From NCBI GenBank assembly GCA_030141605.1, contig JAQGDQ010002374.1:124001-188000 (forward strand): 64,000 bases of DNA, read 5' to 3'. The translations under genes and the position numbers were made by a program. The notes under the pieces were generated by a model. It was given only the letters and a program-made list of their open reading frames with translations. It was not told where the DNA came from and did no database searches. The stretch's first letter is position 1, and each line of letters begins with the position of its first letter. Source of the stretch: Tubiluchus corallicola (Eukaryota; Priapulida; Priapulimorpha; Priapulimorphida; Tubiluchidae). Positions 15,101 to 25,261 of this stretch are shown in pieces.

Positions 15101-15334
15101 TGTTAGCACCAATACCACATAGAACTGTAGCCTAAAACATAATTATTGACAATATTGTAGCGTCCGCGCGATAGCTACATAATTTACAAACACCTGGCGG
15201 TGTAAAATAATAACTGATAGTATCTACCTGGCGGTGTAAATTAATAATCGTGCACTGAAAAAGAAAAATTGAACGAATACCTCCGCTAAAGTTTCAGATT
15301 GAGTAGGACTTAAGTCCCCAAAATAACCACTCAT
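194..15334 (-). CDS. SEC14L2: SEC14-like lipid-binding protein (CRAL-TRIO + GOLD), 3' end outside window
   Basis: Twelve coding exons on the minus strand join in frame with GT-AG borders: 15281-15334 (ATG at 15334), 10955-11024, 10479-10522, 9851-9913, 7462-7552, 6800-6894, 6381-6459, 5351-5431, 4342-4425, 3552-3658, 1581-1729 and 194-369. They encode about 364 residues; animal relatives have about 400, so roughly 40 residues lie beyond position 1. The start MSGYFGDLSPTQ is the family N-terminus. Residues 1-56 form the CRAL-TRIO N-terminal helices (YYYLRWLRARDFELKKSE). Residues 78-250 are the lipid-binding CRAL-TRIO fold (HYPETLYKLNVVNAPKIFPI, then VFFGG). From about 275 the GOLD domain follows (DIGFGLYLKTDG, CHLVPETG). 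SEC14L2/3/4 proteins are cytosolic carriers of tocopherol, squalene or phosphoinositides; the ligand here is unknown. No frameshift or stop was seen. Assignment to the SEC14L2/3/4 group is firm; exact orthology is not. Confidence 0.95.
1868..2705. mobile_element. Inverted-repeat DNA transposon (non-autonomous) with 6-bp target duplication
   Basis: The element runs 1874-2699. Its ends are inverted copies: ACCGTATATACTCGCATATA at the left and the reverse complement at the right (tgcgagtatatacggt). AAACAT flanks both ends (1868-1873, 2700-2705). A subterminal motif, gggggtcggcttatatg, recurs near 1931 and 2651, with a variant near 2600. No transposase was seen. A second element is nested inside (2036-2325). 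It lies in an intron of the SEC14L-like gene. I recall similar termini in other animals but do not assign a superfamily. Confidence 0.8.
2036..2325. mobile_element. Nested insertion with 12-13 bp target duplication
   Basis: Within the larger element, TGTGTGTCACCAG occurs at 2036-2048 and again at 2313-2325. Between them is a roughly 264-base insert whose ends are inverted (tggtgtattg / caatacacca). The insert also carries a direct repeat, GCCGTCCACC(C/T)ACTTTTT, near each end. A 12-13 bp duplication is longer than most cut-and-paste transposons make. Confidence 0.7.
3125..3430. repeat. Two-copy imperfect direct repeat
   Basis: A block containing GAGTTAACAAAAA, CTACTCCAAA, TTTTGTCTA and CCAGTACA is found at about 3130-3245 and again about 181 bases later at 3311-3426, with moderate divergence. 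It lies in a SEC14L-like intron. Confidence 0.7.
3700..3859. repeat. Dispersed repeat, TTAAGCGAG family, copy A
   Basis: Shares with 9270-9420 the ordered blocks TTTGGGACT, AAAAGTTGGCAT, ACATTTTGTTTTGCT or close variants, TTAAGCGAG and TTGGCATT. Internal GGCATTATAA motifs occur twice. No coding capacity; probably an old non-autonomous DNA transposon. Partial matches (TAAGCGA) also appear near 5768 and 13619. Confidence 0.65.
4603..5197. repeat. 30-bp minisatellite, about 20 copies
   Basis: A unit of exactly 30 bases is repeated head to tail about 20 times. It begins AATAGGTCTAAGTACAGACT and ends AATTCAGAAC. Variants are mostly single transitions (CTAAG/CTAGG, GACT/GATT), and neighbouring units share variants: GATTAATT copies cluster at 4980-5110. 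The array lies in the intron between exons 5351-5431 and 4342-4425 of the SEC14L-like gene. Confidence 0.97.
5636..6299. mobile_element. hAT-like MITE with 8-bp target duplication
   Basis: The element at 5644-6291 is flanked by perfect 8-bp repeats TAATAAAC (5636-5643, 6292-6299). Its termini are imperfect inverted repeats (taggggtg at the left; reverse complement of the right taagggtggg). Both subterminal regions are AATAATTT/TTCGAA rich. An 8-bp duplication is typical of hAT transposons. There is no transposase, so it is non-autonomous. It sits in a SEC14L-like intron. Confidence 0.8.
7136..7170. repeat. (CATT)n microsatellite
   Basis: About eight ATTC units, two of them variant, ending in a CACGCATGCACACAC stretch. 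Intronic. Confidence 0.85.
9270..9420. repeat. Dispersed repeat, TTAAGCGAG family, copy B
   Basis: Same block order as 3700-3859: TTTGGGACTA, AAAAAAGTTGGCAT, ATATTTTGTTTTGCT, GTTAAGCGAGCTTGGCATT. The copy is diverged and lies in another intron of the same SEC14L-like gene. Confidence 0.65.
11232..11580 (-). pseudogene. Non-LTR retrotransposon relic, C-terminal end of reverse transcriptase protein
   Basis: Minus-strand translation reads FLQLRMGYSKLN, then after a frameshift HLHKIGGANSSLCECG, SEHFLSECVLYSNQRD and so on to a stop at 11235. This matches the C-terminal region after the reverse transcriptase domain (LRTGHS.LN.HLHKIG, C.CG, EHFL..C..Y...R). Only the end of the protein remains, with one frameshift. 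It lies in the first intron of the SEC14L-like gene, in the same orientation as the gene. Confidence 0.75.
11769..11780 (+). repeat. Poly-C tract
   Basis: Twelve consecutive C residues, unusual in this AT-rich intron. Confidence 0.9.
12455..12710 (+). pseudogene. Non-LTR retrotransposon relic, endonuclease fragment
   Basis: Plus-strand frames give VGNFNFHVDCTNG, then after a frameshift KDSFGLSQHVAFPTQ and YALDLIIS, then VTDNL and ISNH. The order matches an APE-type endonuclease (GDFN.HVD, DSFGL.Q.V..PTH, LDLII, ISDH). The frame is broken at least twice. The opposite orientation from the relic at 11232 suggests a separate insertion. Confidence 0.7.
15208..15245. repeat. Short duplicated motif in first SEC14L-like intron
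   Basis: ACCTGGCGGTGTAAA followed by A/T-TAATAA occurs twice (near 15193 and 15227), 34 bases apart, just downstream of exon 1. No function can be assigned. Confidence 0.5.
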
Positions 15335-16604
15335 TTTTGTCGCATACAGCAAGATACACACAACACCAGAAGATCCCAGATAATGGATTAATTACATAAA
15401 ACTTTTGCTAAAGTACACAAGAAAACGATGTAATTATTGACAACAAGACACGACGTAAAGACATACACTGACAAATTTCTAAATCAATAAAGTGTACGAT
15501 AATCGTACTGTACCCAGTGAGCAATGAGCTCTGTGTTTGCAACGTTTGCGCCATCTATAGTTCAATTTCACAACTTTCTTCAAGTATTGCCAAGTAGGTA
15601 ATATTAGGTAATTAGCCTCTTTTAGCGCTATTTAATTGATTGTTCGATTCTATTGATTTTTATTAATTGCTAGAGTTAGGAGGTTAAGGCTATAATACAT
15701 TTTGAGAAAGAAGCTATTCGAAACTTGAGTTCGACTAAGTTAGAGTGAAATAAATTTTACTTTGGCTCAATTGTATAACAATTCAGTACGAATAAAAAAG
15801 TAATGCAACTCAATTGTTGTTTCCTTTGTGTCTACACTATCTGTCAGATAGACACAGAACATTAATAATCTAGTGCAACCTATCTACCTTAATTTTAGAA
15901 CTCTGTTACACATAATTACGATTCACTTTAGGAATGTATGCTATTGCATATTGAACGATGCCTACTGGGGGCAATAAATATAGTACAGACTCTAAAATAA
16001 TCTATTTATAGTTTCAGTTAATTCTCAAACAGAAAAGTTGGCATCTAGATTTGGATCGTTTACTACATAAATCATTCCGACATCAGATGAGATGTTCACT
16101 GTCGTTGACATACAGGATACACCAGCTATATTATATATCTGCTGTAAAACAGTTAAGTTGTTGCAATCCAAGTGTTTTAATAGAAATAATTTATGAATAT
16201 TTCCGTTCGAAATAGAAATTCAATGAATGAAAATGTTAATAATCAATTAATATTGAAGTCAGTATTCTTTCAATATTTAATTTTGCTGCAGCTTCAATAG
16301 GTATATACAGCACGTCTGTCTTTTATCAATTTTTTTTATTTAACTATTTCATTATTTTTTGTAACGCAGTCTGCACAAATATTACGCAGAAAAAGACACG
16401 AAGAAATTAATATGTTGTTTTTTATATTGAAAGTTTTTATGATTGTTTAAAATTTTGGCCAAATTTTGGCCAAACTTGGCGACGTTTTAGTTATGATTTG
16501 GCGAGAAAACGATATTTTGACGGCAACACTGTTACGTTAGACGTGGGTGTTTTCATACAGCATAACGTGTTCTCTACCGACTGAACGTTATAACGTTTTT
16601 AATT
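15335..16604. promoter_or_regulatory. Divergent intergenic region between SEC14L-like and VPS29 genes
   Basis: The two start codons lie 1,270 bases apart on opposite strands, so both promoters probably sit here. Near the VPS29 start there is a repeated TTTTGGCCAAA at 16450-16470, a TTTGGCGAGAAAA motif near 16497, and a perfect 14-base palindrome AACGTTATAACGTT at 16584-16597, eight bases before the ATG. No TATA box at a convincing distance and no ORF of note was seen. That the promoters lie here is inferred from gene orientation only; transcription starts are unknown. Confidence 0.55.
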
Positions 16605-19600
16605 ATGGTGAGTTTATTTTAGTTAGATAATTCGCCTGTTTTAATTATATTTTGTTCACATGTGCCTTATTTTCTAAAAAAATTATATTAAAAGTACTAT
16701 CGCCCGCGGCCTTTTTTAGCACCAGCTAGTAGTGATACATAAAAATCTTGAGATTAGCCACAGATGTTATTTACCGTTAGCACCACTAAGATGGTAAATC
16801 ACTCAAGTTCTCAGTTTTATCTGTGATGTAATTTAAGTACATTCACACAGAGTCAATACTTTCCAGATGAACTTGTGTGCAGTGAGTTCTTTTTTGATCA
16901 GAAGAACAGTACCACTATTCTTCTTACATAATAATTATTATTAATATTATAATAATTAGTACATGATAATTATTATTATTACTGGTGCAAAATGTGTTTT
17001 TAACATTTCAGTTGGTGTTGGTATTAGGAGACCTGCACATTCCACATCGATGCAACAGTCTACCTCAAAAGTTCAAGAAACTACTAGTTCCTGGAAAGAT
17101 TCAGCACATTCTTTGCACGGGTAATCTGTGCACAAAGGAGTCTTTTGATTACTTGAAAACACTTGCTAGTGATGTTCATGTAGTACGAGGTGATTTTGAC
17201 GAGGTATGTTCGAAATTTACGATGCGAATTAACAAACAGTATAGCTTTTTGCCTAACATTATTTTACTGTCTTCTGTACTGTTTTATTATCTATATATTC
17301 TAATCTCAGAGTCTCTAAGTCATTACTATTTAACCAGCTATAGTGACAATTTGACGAATATCTTTTTTCAGAATTTGAATTATCCTGAACAGAAAGTGGT
17401 GACTGTAGGTCAGTTTAGGATTGGCCTCTGTCATGGACATCAAGTCGTGCCGTGGGGTGATACAGAAAGTTTAGCAATAATTCAGGTAGGAATAAAACTA
17501 AAATTTATACCCAAAATTATATTCATTTCATTTGTTTGTTTATTCCTGGCTTGGTGTTAATTTAGTTGTTAGGGACCCGTTTTCAAGGAGCAGAAAAATG
17601 ATGTTTCTGGATCATCTGCTTAAAGAACTGATGAGTCAATGCATTCGGTATTTTTGAAATAATAAATTGCTGTTCATAATTATAACAACAATACAATTAT
17701 GATACTAGTTAAGTGGTTTTCAATGTAATTGAATCAAAACAACTGCAAACTCGTTGAGCCACACACCTTATCCACACCGCACACTACCACACCACATCTG
17801 AAGTCATTGAGAGGAACCTGATCAAGGTTTGGGCTTCAAGCACCTCTAACCTCAAACCCGGCTACATATCAATTAGTTCATGGCAATAAGCCTTTTCACT
17901 GTTTCGCTATGTGCGCACCCAGTTACTGTACATCAAAAGTTAACTGGACCCAGAGCATCTTACTTAACTGCAACGGTCACATGACCTTATGCATGTGTCA
18001 ATATGTAGGTGAAACTGGTGAAATACATGGTTATTTTTATTATATACTACACGTGTATAGTTTTAAACTAGCATTTTATTCTTATATGAAAACACCTAAC
18101 AAAATAGCAGCAACAATCCATGTTTAATGAAATAAGGGAAACAAATATTGATGCCAAGAACTGCTGCTACAACAGCATGGGCCTCAAGGTGTTGTCAAGT
18201 GTAAGCAAATGCGTTGTTTGGTTCAGATAACTTTGTTAGGTTCACTTACCCTTTGACTGTTTCACAATCTTCATCAATCGCTGAAACTGTGAAAAGGCTA
18301 ATTGCAATTTAAGATATTCTACGCACTAAGAAATTGAGTGACATATTGTCCTGGTAGGTATAGCATCTTTCAAGCCCTTATTACATTATTTTATAATACA
18401 CTGAAGAGAAGAGGACAACTGCATATGCTGCAAAGGTTGTTAAGATTTATAGTTAAAGTAGTTCCTGATACTACACCCAAAATGTGCATTATACATAGTA
18501 GTGATCTACATATGTAGGCTTCTGTACAAACTTTGTTTCTGCATATAGTGCATATGTTACTAGTCTATCACTTGTGATAGCATCAGCCTATTATTTGGAA
18601 AGCAATGAGGTTTTAATTTTGGTCAGATCGATTCTTGATTGAATGAATTAGCCCTGATGGCATCAGAAAACACTTAAAATAGCCAAGGTAGATATTTCTA
18701 GAAAACTGTAATAATGATGATAGAAAAAGTCCAGTACAACAGATATATTTGTACATTGCAAAGTACATTGTATATAAATGATGTACTTTTGATTTTCAAA
18801 CATTCGTGTTTTGAATACTTAGCAATGTGCTTAATGCTATCGTAATCGTTAGAATGTGGGTTTTGCAAAAATTTTAAATACAAAGCACTAATTTTTTAAT
18901 TAGTTACTTGCTTAGATTAATTAATTGGTTAACAAATTAATTGGCTTATTAATATTTTGAAGAATACTCGAGCATTAATAAAAGTAAGTGTACAAAATGA
19001 CTTGCATGTATAACTATAGTACGCTTTTACTGAAAGAAATAATTTACGACTTTCTAGTAACATTTTAAACTGTAGCAGTTATTTACCTTGTCATTTGTTC
19101 CATTCGTTGTGAACTTCCATATTAATTATCAATTTTCTTACAGAGACAGCTTGACGTTGATATTTTAATTAGCGGACACACCCACAAGTTCGAGGCATTT
19201 GAACATGAAGGCAAATTTTATATCAACCCCGGTACTGCCACAGGAGCATATAATCCCTCGGATAGGTAACTAATTTTATTTTGTTGAAGCCTAGGTTTCA
19301 CAGTTTTCGCAACTTTGGCGACTGTCCGAAAATTTCTAAGTCCAACAGTCACTGAACAGAAGTGCCAAAAGTTCCCACATGGTCGCCAAACATGCTAATG
19401 TCTCCAAAAGGTCGTAGGCAATTTGGTAGGATTTTTTAAAATGTTTAAGGTTTGTTACTGAGTTGCAAAACTTTCCACCTTTCCAAAATTTCTCCAAAGT
19501 GTCGTTATTTTGTCTGGTCATGCTCCAAACCTGTGTATATATGTCGCCAATTATTTATGACATTTGCCAACTCTTTCAAAATTTGCGAAAACTTGGAGAA

Positions 19601-20206
19601 CATTTTGAGATGCTTGTGAGAATGCTACGTCGACTTTGCTACTATTTTTCAACATTTTGATGCCCTGTTGCATAAGTATCACAAAAGTCGTCGCACGATT
19701 TGAAAAGGCAATTTATGCCTGAGGAAAAAAAGCCTAAAATTCACGAAAAGAGAGCCGAAAATCATGCTAGTACAAAATTATATGTAACTTCGCATGTATG
19801 TTTGTGACCTTGTAACAAGAGAAAGTCGAATGAATTTTTTGGTAGCTGTTGAATTTAGATTTCCGGTCGTTTCAAAAAATTAAGCTACTTAAAACCCTTA
19901 AGAATGCATAAAGTTTGTCAGTGTTCACTGCAGAATAACTTGAAAGAAGATTTACATCGTCTTCTTAGCTGCATAAGTGTTGCCGTTCTTACAAATGGCT
20001 TTCACTAAAATTTTTTTTGTCTCTATTTTATTTAACTTCTTTAGTCATACAAATTTTACAAATATCTATTATAGTTATATTTGTATTTCAGTACAGTAAC
20101 ACCGTCATTTGTTTTAATGGATATACAAGCTTCGACTGTTGTCACTTACGTGTATCAACTCATTGGTGATGAAGTAAAGGTGGAACGGATAGAATATAAG
20201 AAGTAG
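16605..20206 (+). CDS. VPS29: VPS29, retromer / Commander subunit
   Basis: Five coding exons: 16605-16607 (only the ATG, followed by gtgagt), 17012-17203, 17372-17485, 19144-19265 and 20092-20206 (stop TAG). Together they encode 181 residues, against 182 in human. The protein has the metallophosphoesterase fold and starts [14 protein letters not shown]. Metal-site positions D8, H10, N39, D62, H86, H115 and H117 are all present, as is F63, which stands where true phosphoesterases have a catalytic histidine; the human protein is the same. L152, needed in human VPS29 for binding TBC1D5 and VARP, is also conserved (SFVLMDIQ). The protein is a scaffold subunit of retromer on endosomes, with VPS26 and VPS35. 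The one-codon first exon matches the vertebrate gene layout as I recall it. It is divergent from the SEC14L-like gene. Confidence 0.98.
17882..18307. mobile_element. Possible MITE in VPS29 intron 3
   Basis: GGCAATAAGCCTTTTCACTG at 17882 is matched, with few mismatches, by the reverse complement of the sequence at 18279-18305 (ctgaaactgtgaaaaggcta). The ends are about 400 bases apart. No clear target duplication was seen, so transposon identity is inference. Confidence 0.5.
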
Positions 20207-21074
20207 ATAGAACTGTTTATACTACTTTGTAAAAACTTTAATTCATTATTGGTAAATATGTCTTGCAAATATTCAACATACCTTAAGTTTCAAAGGACCA
20301 TAAATAATTATTTTTAAAATGTGGTATATATCAAATGTAGAATTTTTTCTGACCAATTGTGAGCTTGGAAGCCCTAAGCTCAAACAAAAGTGTTTTTATC
20401 AATTTACAGCCAATCTTGTTTAACTTGTGTAAGTAGTATTGCAACTATGTGTGCAGTATCTCTATCTTGTTTAAGTTCTATGTCCGACACCTGAAATATT
20501 GCTGTGAATTAATGATGAGAAGTATGGTTAGTATGATTACATATGTTTACGTAACACTGATTTTTCTCAGAATTTCATATTGGGTATGAGTTAGCCGAAA
20601 ATCAAAAGTTTTCCACCAAAAACTTGCACGTTATTTGCTCATCTGCTATCGTCATACCCCCCGAAAAAATGGTATGGTGAACACAAAGGACTTAATAAAA
20701 TTAAAATCAATGCATTTCAGCTGCAAGAATTATTGATTTTTTATACCAGATCCACTCAGTGGCGGTTGAATCACATGGCATCGGTCTGTGGAACCACTCT
20801 TTGTGGACTGAAAAACTGCATGTGCGAATCTCTGTTATTTGCAATCCAAAAAATTGTGTATTGCTGTCCCTACTTTGTTTAACTGTTACACAGAGGTCAC
20901 TCCAAACTTGAAGTTTTTTTCATTAACGTTGCTTTAGAGTTGTGTATATTTCTTCTTATGAACTAAATATCATGTATATATTGCTTTTTAAGTCATATGT
21001 AACTGTTATGAAGTAATATTATGTGTTAGAGTACAGATAAATTTGTCCTGTTGTGGAGAGAAATCTGAATGCTG

Positions 21075-21080
21075 AATAAA
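21075..21080 (+). terminator. Candidate VPS29 polyadenylation signal
   Basis: AATAAA about 870 bases after the VPS29 stop, followed within 45 bases by a GT-rich stretch (tagtgttgac, then aagtgtgtatt). A second AATAAA at 20694 has a weaker downstream context. Choice between them is inference. Confidence 0.4.
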
Positions 21081-21156
21081 TAGTGTTGACTTTAAATTAC
21101 ATGTAGTTTTAAGTGTGTATTACTGTTAAAAATCTTTGAACATTTGTCACAGATAC

Positions 21157-21157
<1 letters not shown>

Positions 21158-21249
<92 letters not shown>
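21158..21249. repeat. (AAT)n/(ATT)n inverted microsatellite
   Basis: About 13 AAT units run directly into about 18 ATT units. The two arms are self-complementary and could form a long hairpin. It lies about 80 bases beyond the candidate VPS29 polyadenylation signal. Confidence 0.97.
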
Positions 21250-21439
21250 GTTACAGTTTACAGTTTATTATTTATAGGCATACTGTACTATCAGTGGTGC
21301 TGTACAGAAATAAAAGAAAATCACTTAAAATCTGAAAATTACTTTAAGTTATCACAAGAAAAATCATCGGTAAAAATTATGTTATCACACTAGTGAAAAG
21401 TTCTAGCATAAAATGATAAAGTGTTAAAATTACGTAAAT

Positions 21440-21700
21440 GCTTGCTGAAACAGGTGAGTTTTAAGTGAGTTTCTTAAATTATTTAACATTTGTAGCCAAT
21501 TTCAGATTCATAGGCAACCAGTTCCATAAATGTGCTCCACAAACACTGAAAGTCCTATCCCCAAATGTTGACAACTGGTGGACTTCGTGACTTTCCGTAA
21601 GCGCATTGTGGCTTCCCATAAGTACCAATGATGTGACAAGAATTCACAGTGGGCTGCTTTTCTTCAACCGATGAATGACCATTAGTGGAAGAATAGACTA
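21440..21700. repeat. Likely dispersed repeat of unknown class
   Basis: Blocks such as CAGGTGAGTTTTAAGTGAG, CCAGTTCCATAAATGTG and CACTGAAAGTCC resemble, from memory, a repeat seen in many marine animal genomes. No second copy was found in this window, so the call rests on recollection and should be searched. Confidence 0.3.
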
Positions 21701-22499
21701 AATCCTTCTAACATTTTTCGCAAGCATTGAGATAATCCTAACTTCACAGAAGGCTCGGCCTTTCCGCCAATTTAAACTGCAGTTTAGTTTCTCTGTATTT
21801 AACCATCACTGTCAACTTCCATGAGAATATCCATTAGGAACAACACCTGTTCTGGAACAAACAAAGCAAACCTGTATCAATTATAAACAGCTCAGGCGTG
21901 TTTGCCTTGTAAAAGTTCTTTTTATGTGTAACCATATCATTGTCAAACTGTGTAAATTACATAATGCAGAGAAAAGGGCAAATCGATAAGCATTTGTTAA
22001 GTTAGATGCCGTAACACTATTTTTGTTAAACTCAAAGCATTATAACATTGTACTGATGATAACTTTTTCAAATCAGACTTGGAGAAGATTATACTGAAGA
22101 ACGTTCGTTTCACTTCACTAATGGCATTGGGGAGTAGATTAGATTTGCAGCAACAATCATTACCTGCCTGTTTGTCTGTTCATCGTGAACACATGTTAAA
22201 AACAAAACAAAGATTTCTGCGAAAATGTATTCAAATTTCGCCCTAAACTGCTAGTTCCTGATGAGGCTGAAAAGTCAAAGTCGTAGTCAACTTTAGTAAA
22301 TTTTGCATTATCTATAGCATTTTTAAAAAGACTAATTACATAACCAAATTTAACAGGAAGGAGCCCCCTCCTTTTTGCTGGGACCGCTCTATCTAATGTG
22401 AACATGAATGTCACTGCGCGAGAGAAATAAGCAGTGACATCTGCCTTTATCTCCTTAATTGCCACTCAACGAACATAGGTGTTTTGAAGAGTGTTGTGT

Positions 22500-22905
22500 T
22501 TACGACGTACATAACAGTGCAGCATTTGCAATAGTCGCAACGGTATTGAGGTAGCGCAATAGTGCAAGTGTGTTGCAAGTGTATTTCGGTGGTGCGACAC
22601 CAATACTCAATGCAGTGATTACACTACCACCCCAACGCAGTTGTGCTTTCGAGATTACATGGTCACACTTTCCCAATACGGTTGCAGTGCATCGCACCAT
22701 AATTTCCCTGTCGTACTCCAATGCTATTCCATGGTTGCACCTTCTCAGGGCTATTGCACCATTGCGCCACTTAACACAATTGCTTTGTCGCACCACCCCA
22801 ATACGATTGCACCATCCCAGCACTGTTGCACCACCCTAATCTGGCTGCAGTCCTCACGCCACATCATGCTTGCATCATCGCACACCCTAACACGACTGCA
22901 CTTTA
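22500..22905. repeat. Degenerate GC-richer minisatellite
   Basis: Loose units of about 22-25 bases built around TTGCACCA(C/T)CCCAATAC recur, best seen at 22740-22860 (TTGCACCATCCCAGCACTG, then TTGCACCACCCTAATCTGG). Long overlapping open frames on both strands here follow from the repeat and are not genes. Confidence 0.6.
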
Positions 22906-23669
22906 CTGATTTCTATTCAATTTATTTCGAGCCCTTCTATGTGCATGAACGTGCTGCTTGTTCACGGTCACGCATTCGGCATTGTATTACACATCTTTAA
23001 TTATTGCAATCACTGCACGGCTTTCCTTACATTATTTTACTTGGCTTCTTTTATCCTGGTTAACTGCGGGTAGTTCATAGAATATAAAATGATGAATGGA
23101 AGCTTAGCTTTGGCTTCAGCAACAGAAACTCAACCGGCTGTAAATTAAGACGTGTCAGACTCTTTGTGAAGCAAGGAAAATCACCTTCTTCTGGTGATTT
23201 ATTCCTTCTACAAACTTGTGCGATCTGTTACGTGATTGTGAAAAGTGTACAAAAAACTTCAGTGGTGTGATGTACCCGGATGTCTAGAGCTGAAGCCTGG
23301 AAATGGTTTGCTGCCGCACCTGGCCGAATTCCCAAAAACATGTATTTGTAGAATACAACTTTCTAAGTTCCTTGATACCAAAGAAAAAATAAATCAAGTA
23401 ATTTCCTGATAATTCTTTATAAACTAGATACGGATATTTTAACTATACTTAATAATAAACGAAAAATGAAATTGAAAAAGTAAAAAAAAACCGAGGACTT
23501 TTTAAGAGATAATAAGCCTTTCACATTAGCACTAATTCCTGTTCAATGTCCCACTTTTTACATGTCCCGTGTAAAAAGGATTTGTAAAACAAAACACCAA
23601 GAAGACCATAACTGCATATTAAATAACAATCTCATCTCACTACATCGCCAAAAAGGCGCATTTTCAATC

Positions 23670-24385
23670 CCATTTATCATCACTGACCCATCCTGGACTC
23701 ATTTAGTATGAGAGACTCATCCTAGACGCAATTAGCATAAAAAACATCCTAGATTCATTTGGTATGAAGGACTCATCCTGTACTCATTTAGTATGAGAGA
23801 CTCACGTGAACTCATGTAGTATGAGTGACTTATCGTGGACTCATTTAGTATGCAACGCTCATCTTTGACTCGTTTAGTTCGACTGACTCATCCTTGACTA
23901 ATTTATTATAAAAGACTCATCCTCGACTCATTTAGTATCAAAAACTCATCTTGGACTCACTTAGTATGAGAGACTCATCCTGGATTTATTTAGTGTGAAA
24001 GAGTTATCCAGGACACATTTAATATGAGAGCCTCATCTTGTACCCATTTAGTATGAGTGACTTATCGTGTACTCATTTAATATGAAAGAGAAATCCTGGA
24101 CTCATTTGGCATAAGAGACTCATTTTGTACTCATTTAGTATGAGAGGTTCATCCTGGACTTATTTAGTATGAGTGACTCATCGTGGATTCATTTAGTATG
24201 AGAAACCGGGGCTGATTTAGTTTGGAAGATCCATCCTGGACTCCTTTAGTATCGGAGACCCGTCCTGGATTCATTTAGTATGGGTAATCCCTCATGGACT
24301 CATTTAATATAGGAGACCCGTGCTAGACATATTAGTATGTGAGACTTTTCTTAGACACATTTAGTAGCCCTCCAGACTCATTTAG
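23670..24385. repeat. 29-30 bp minisatellite, about 24 degenerate copies
   Basis: Core ACTCATTTAGTATGAGAGAC preceded by TCATCCTGG, repeated about every 29-30 bases with many substitutions and small indels. Variants include GTATGAGTGACTTATCG. No coding role seen. Confidence 0.93.
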
Positions 24386-25261
24386 CTCGCTTCCAGTCTT
24401 TTTCGATACTTATATTTATGTTGAAGGCTGCTTTTCTGCAAAATTTCGCGCAGTGCCAATACAAATAGATTGCTTTTTAAAGTCTTAAAAAAGATCATTT
24501 TGCACATCGTTTCACCATTTAGGATTATTAATACGTGTATTTGAGGATAGTTGTTTAATTGGCTGAAGTTTGCAAAATCGTAGTTACTTTTCTTATAGCT
24601 TATAAGAAAAAAGTTTATTAAAATCACAAAAACACTGGTAACCTCCTGGCATAGCCAATCATATATAGCACACTAATTTAAAAAACAATCCGCCTGGAGA
24701 AAGCAGGCAAAGCACTTGGTGTTTTAGTTATAAGAAACTTAATAATTATATGAAATTATATCAAAATTAATGTTTGACACAATTGATGTATCGATTACGT
24801 TCAGCAATTTAATAGACTGTGCGAAATCAACTGCTCTTCTTTGTATTTGATTTTTTTATATTAGTCGCTTGTGGAAAAATCGAAAACATAAAACTGTCAG
24901 CGAGAAACATGCAATCCCACAAGGCAGAATTCCAGGAACATATTTGTCACCATCATGTTAAGAAAAAAACGATTAAAGCTTAATATTTGTTTAGTAATGA
25001 ACGGATTCAGTAGAATATTTATATAGAATTTATATAGAGGGAATGTAAGAAAAGAAAGATGGGAACAATGATGCCTCAAACTTGACTTTCATTTTCAATT
25101 ATTTCAATTTTTCTGTACACAAAGATGCAGTTTTAATTAATCATTATAATCGTAATATTAATAGTACAAACCCAAAATTAATTAACTTTGATCTTGAAAG
25201 ACAGGAAATATGAATGGTTGGCATATAGTCTGAATTTGAATCAGATGGCTTTTCCTTACAT

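Larger units (their letters stand above)
20207..25261. other. Intergenic stretch downstream of VPS29
   Basis: Holds the presumed VPS29 3' untranslated region to about 21100, the inverted trinucleotide array, one possible dispersed repeat and two minisatellites, listed separately. I see no host exon in it; the open frame at 22196-22465 (minus) is not recognised. Confidence 0.6.

Noticed and set aside
22500-23000. Open frames of 89-119 codons on both strands
   Set aside because: They overlap each other in a degenerate minisatellite, with no recognisable domain.
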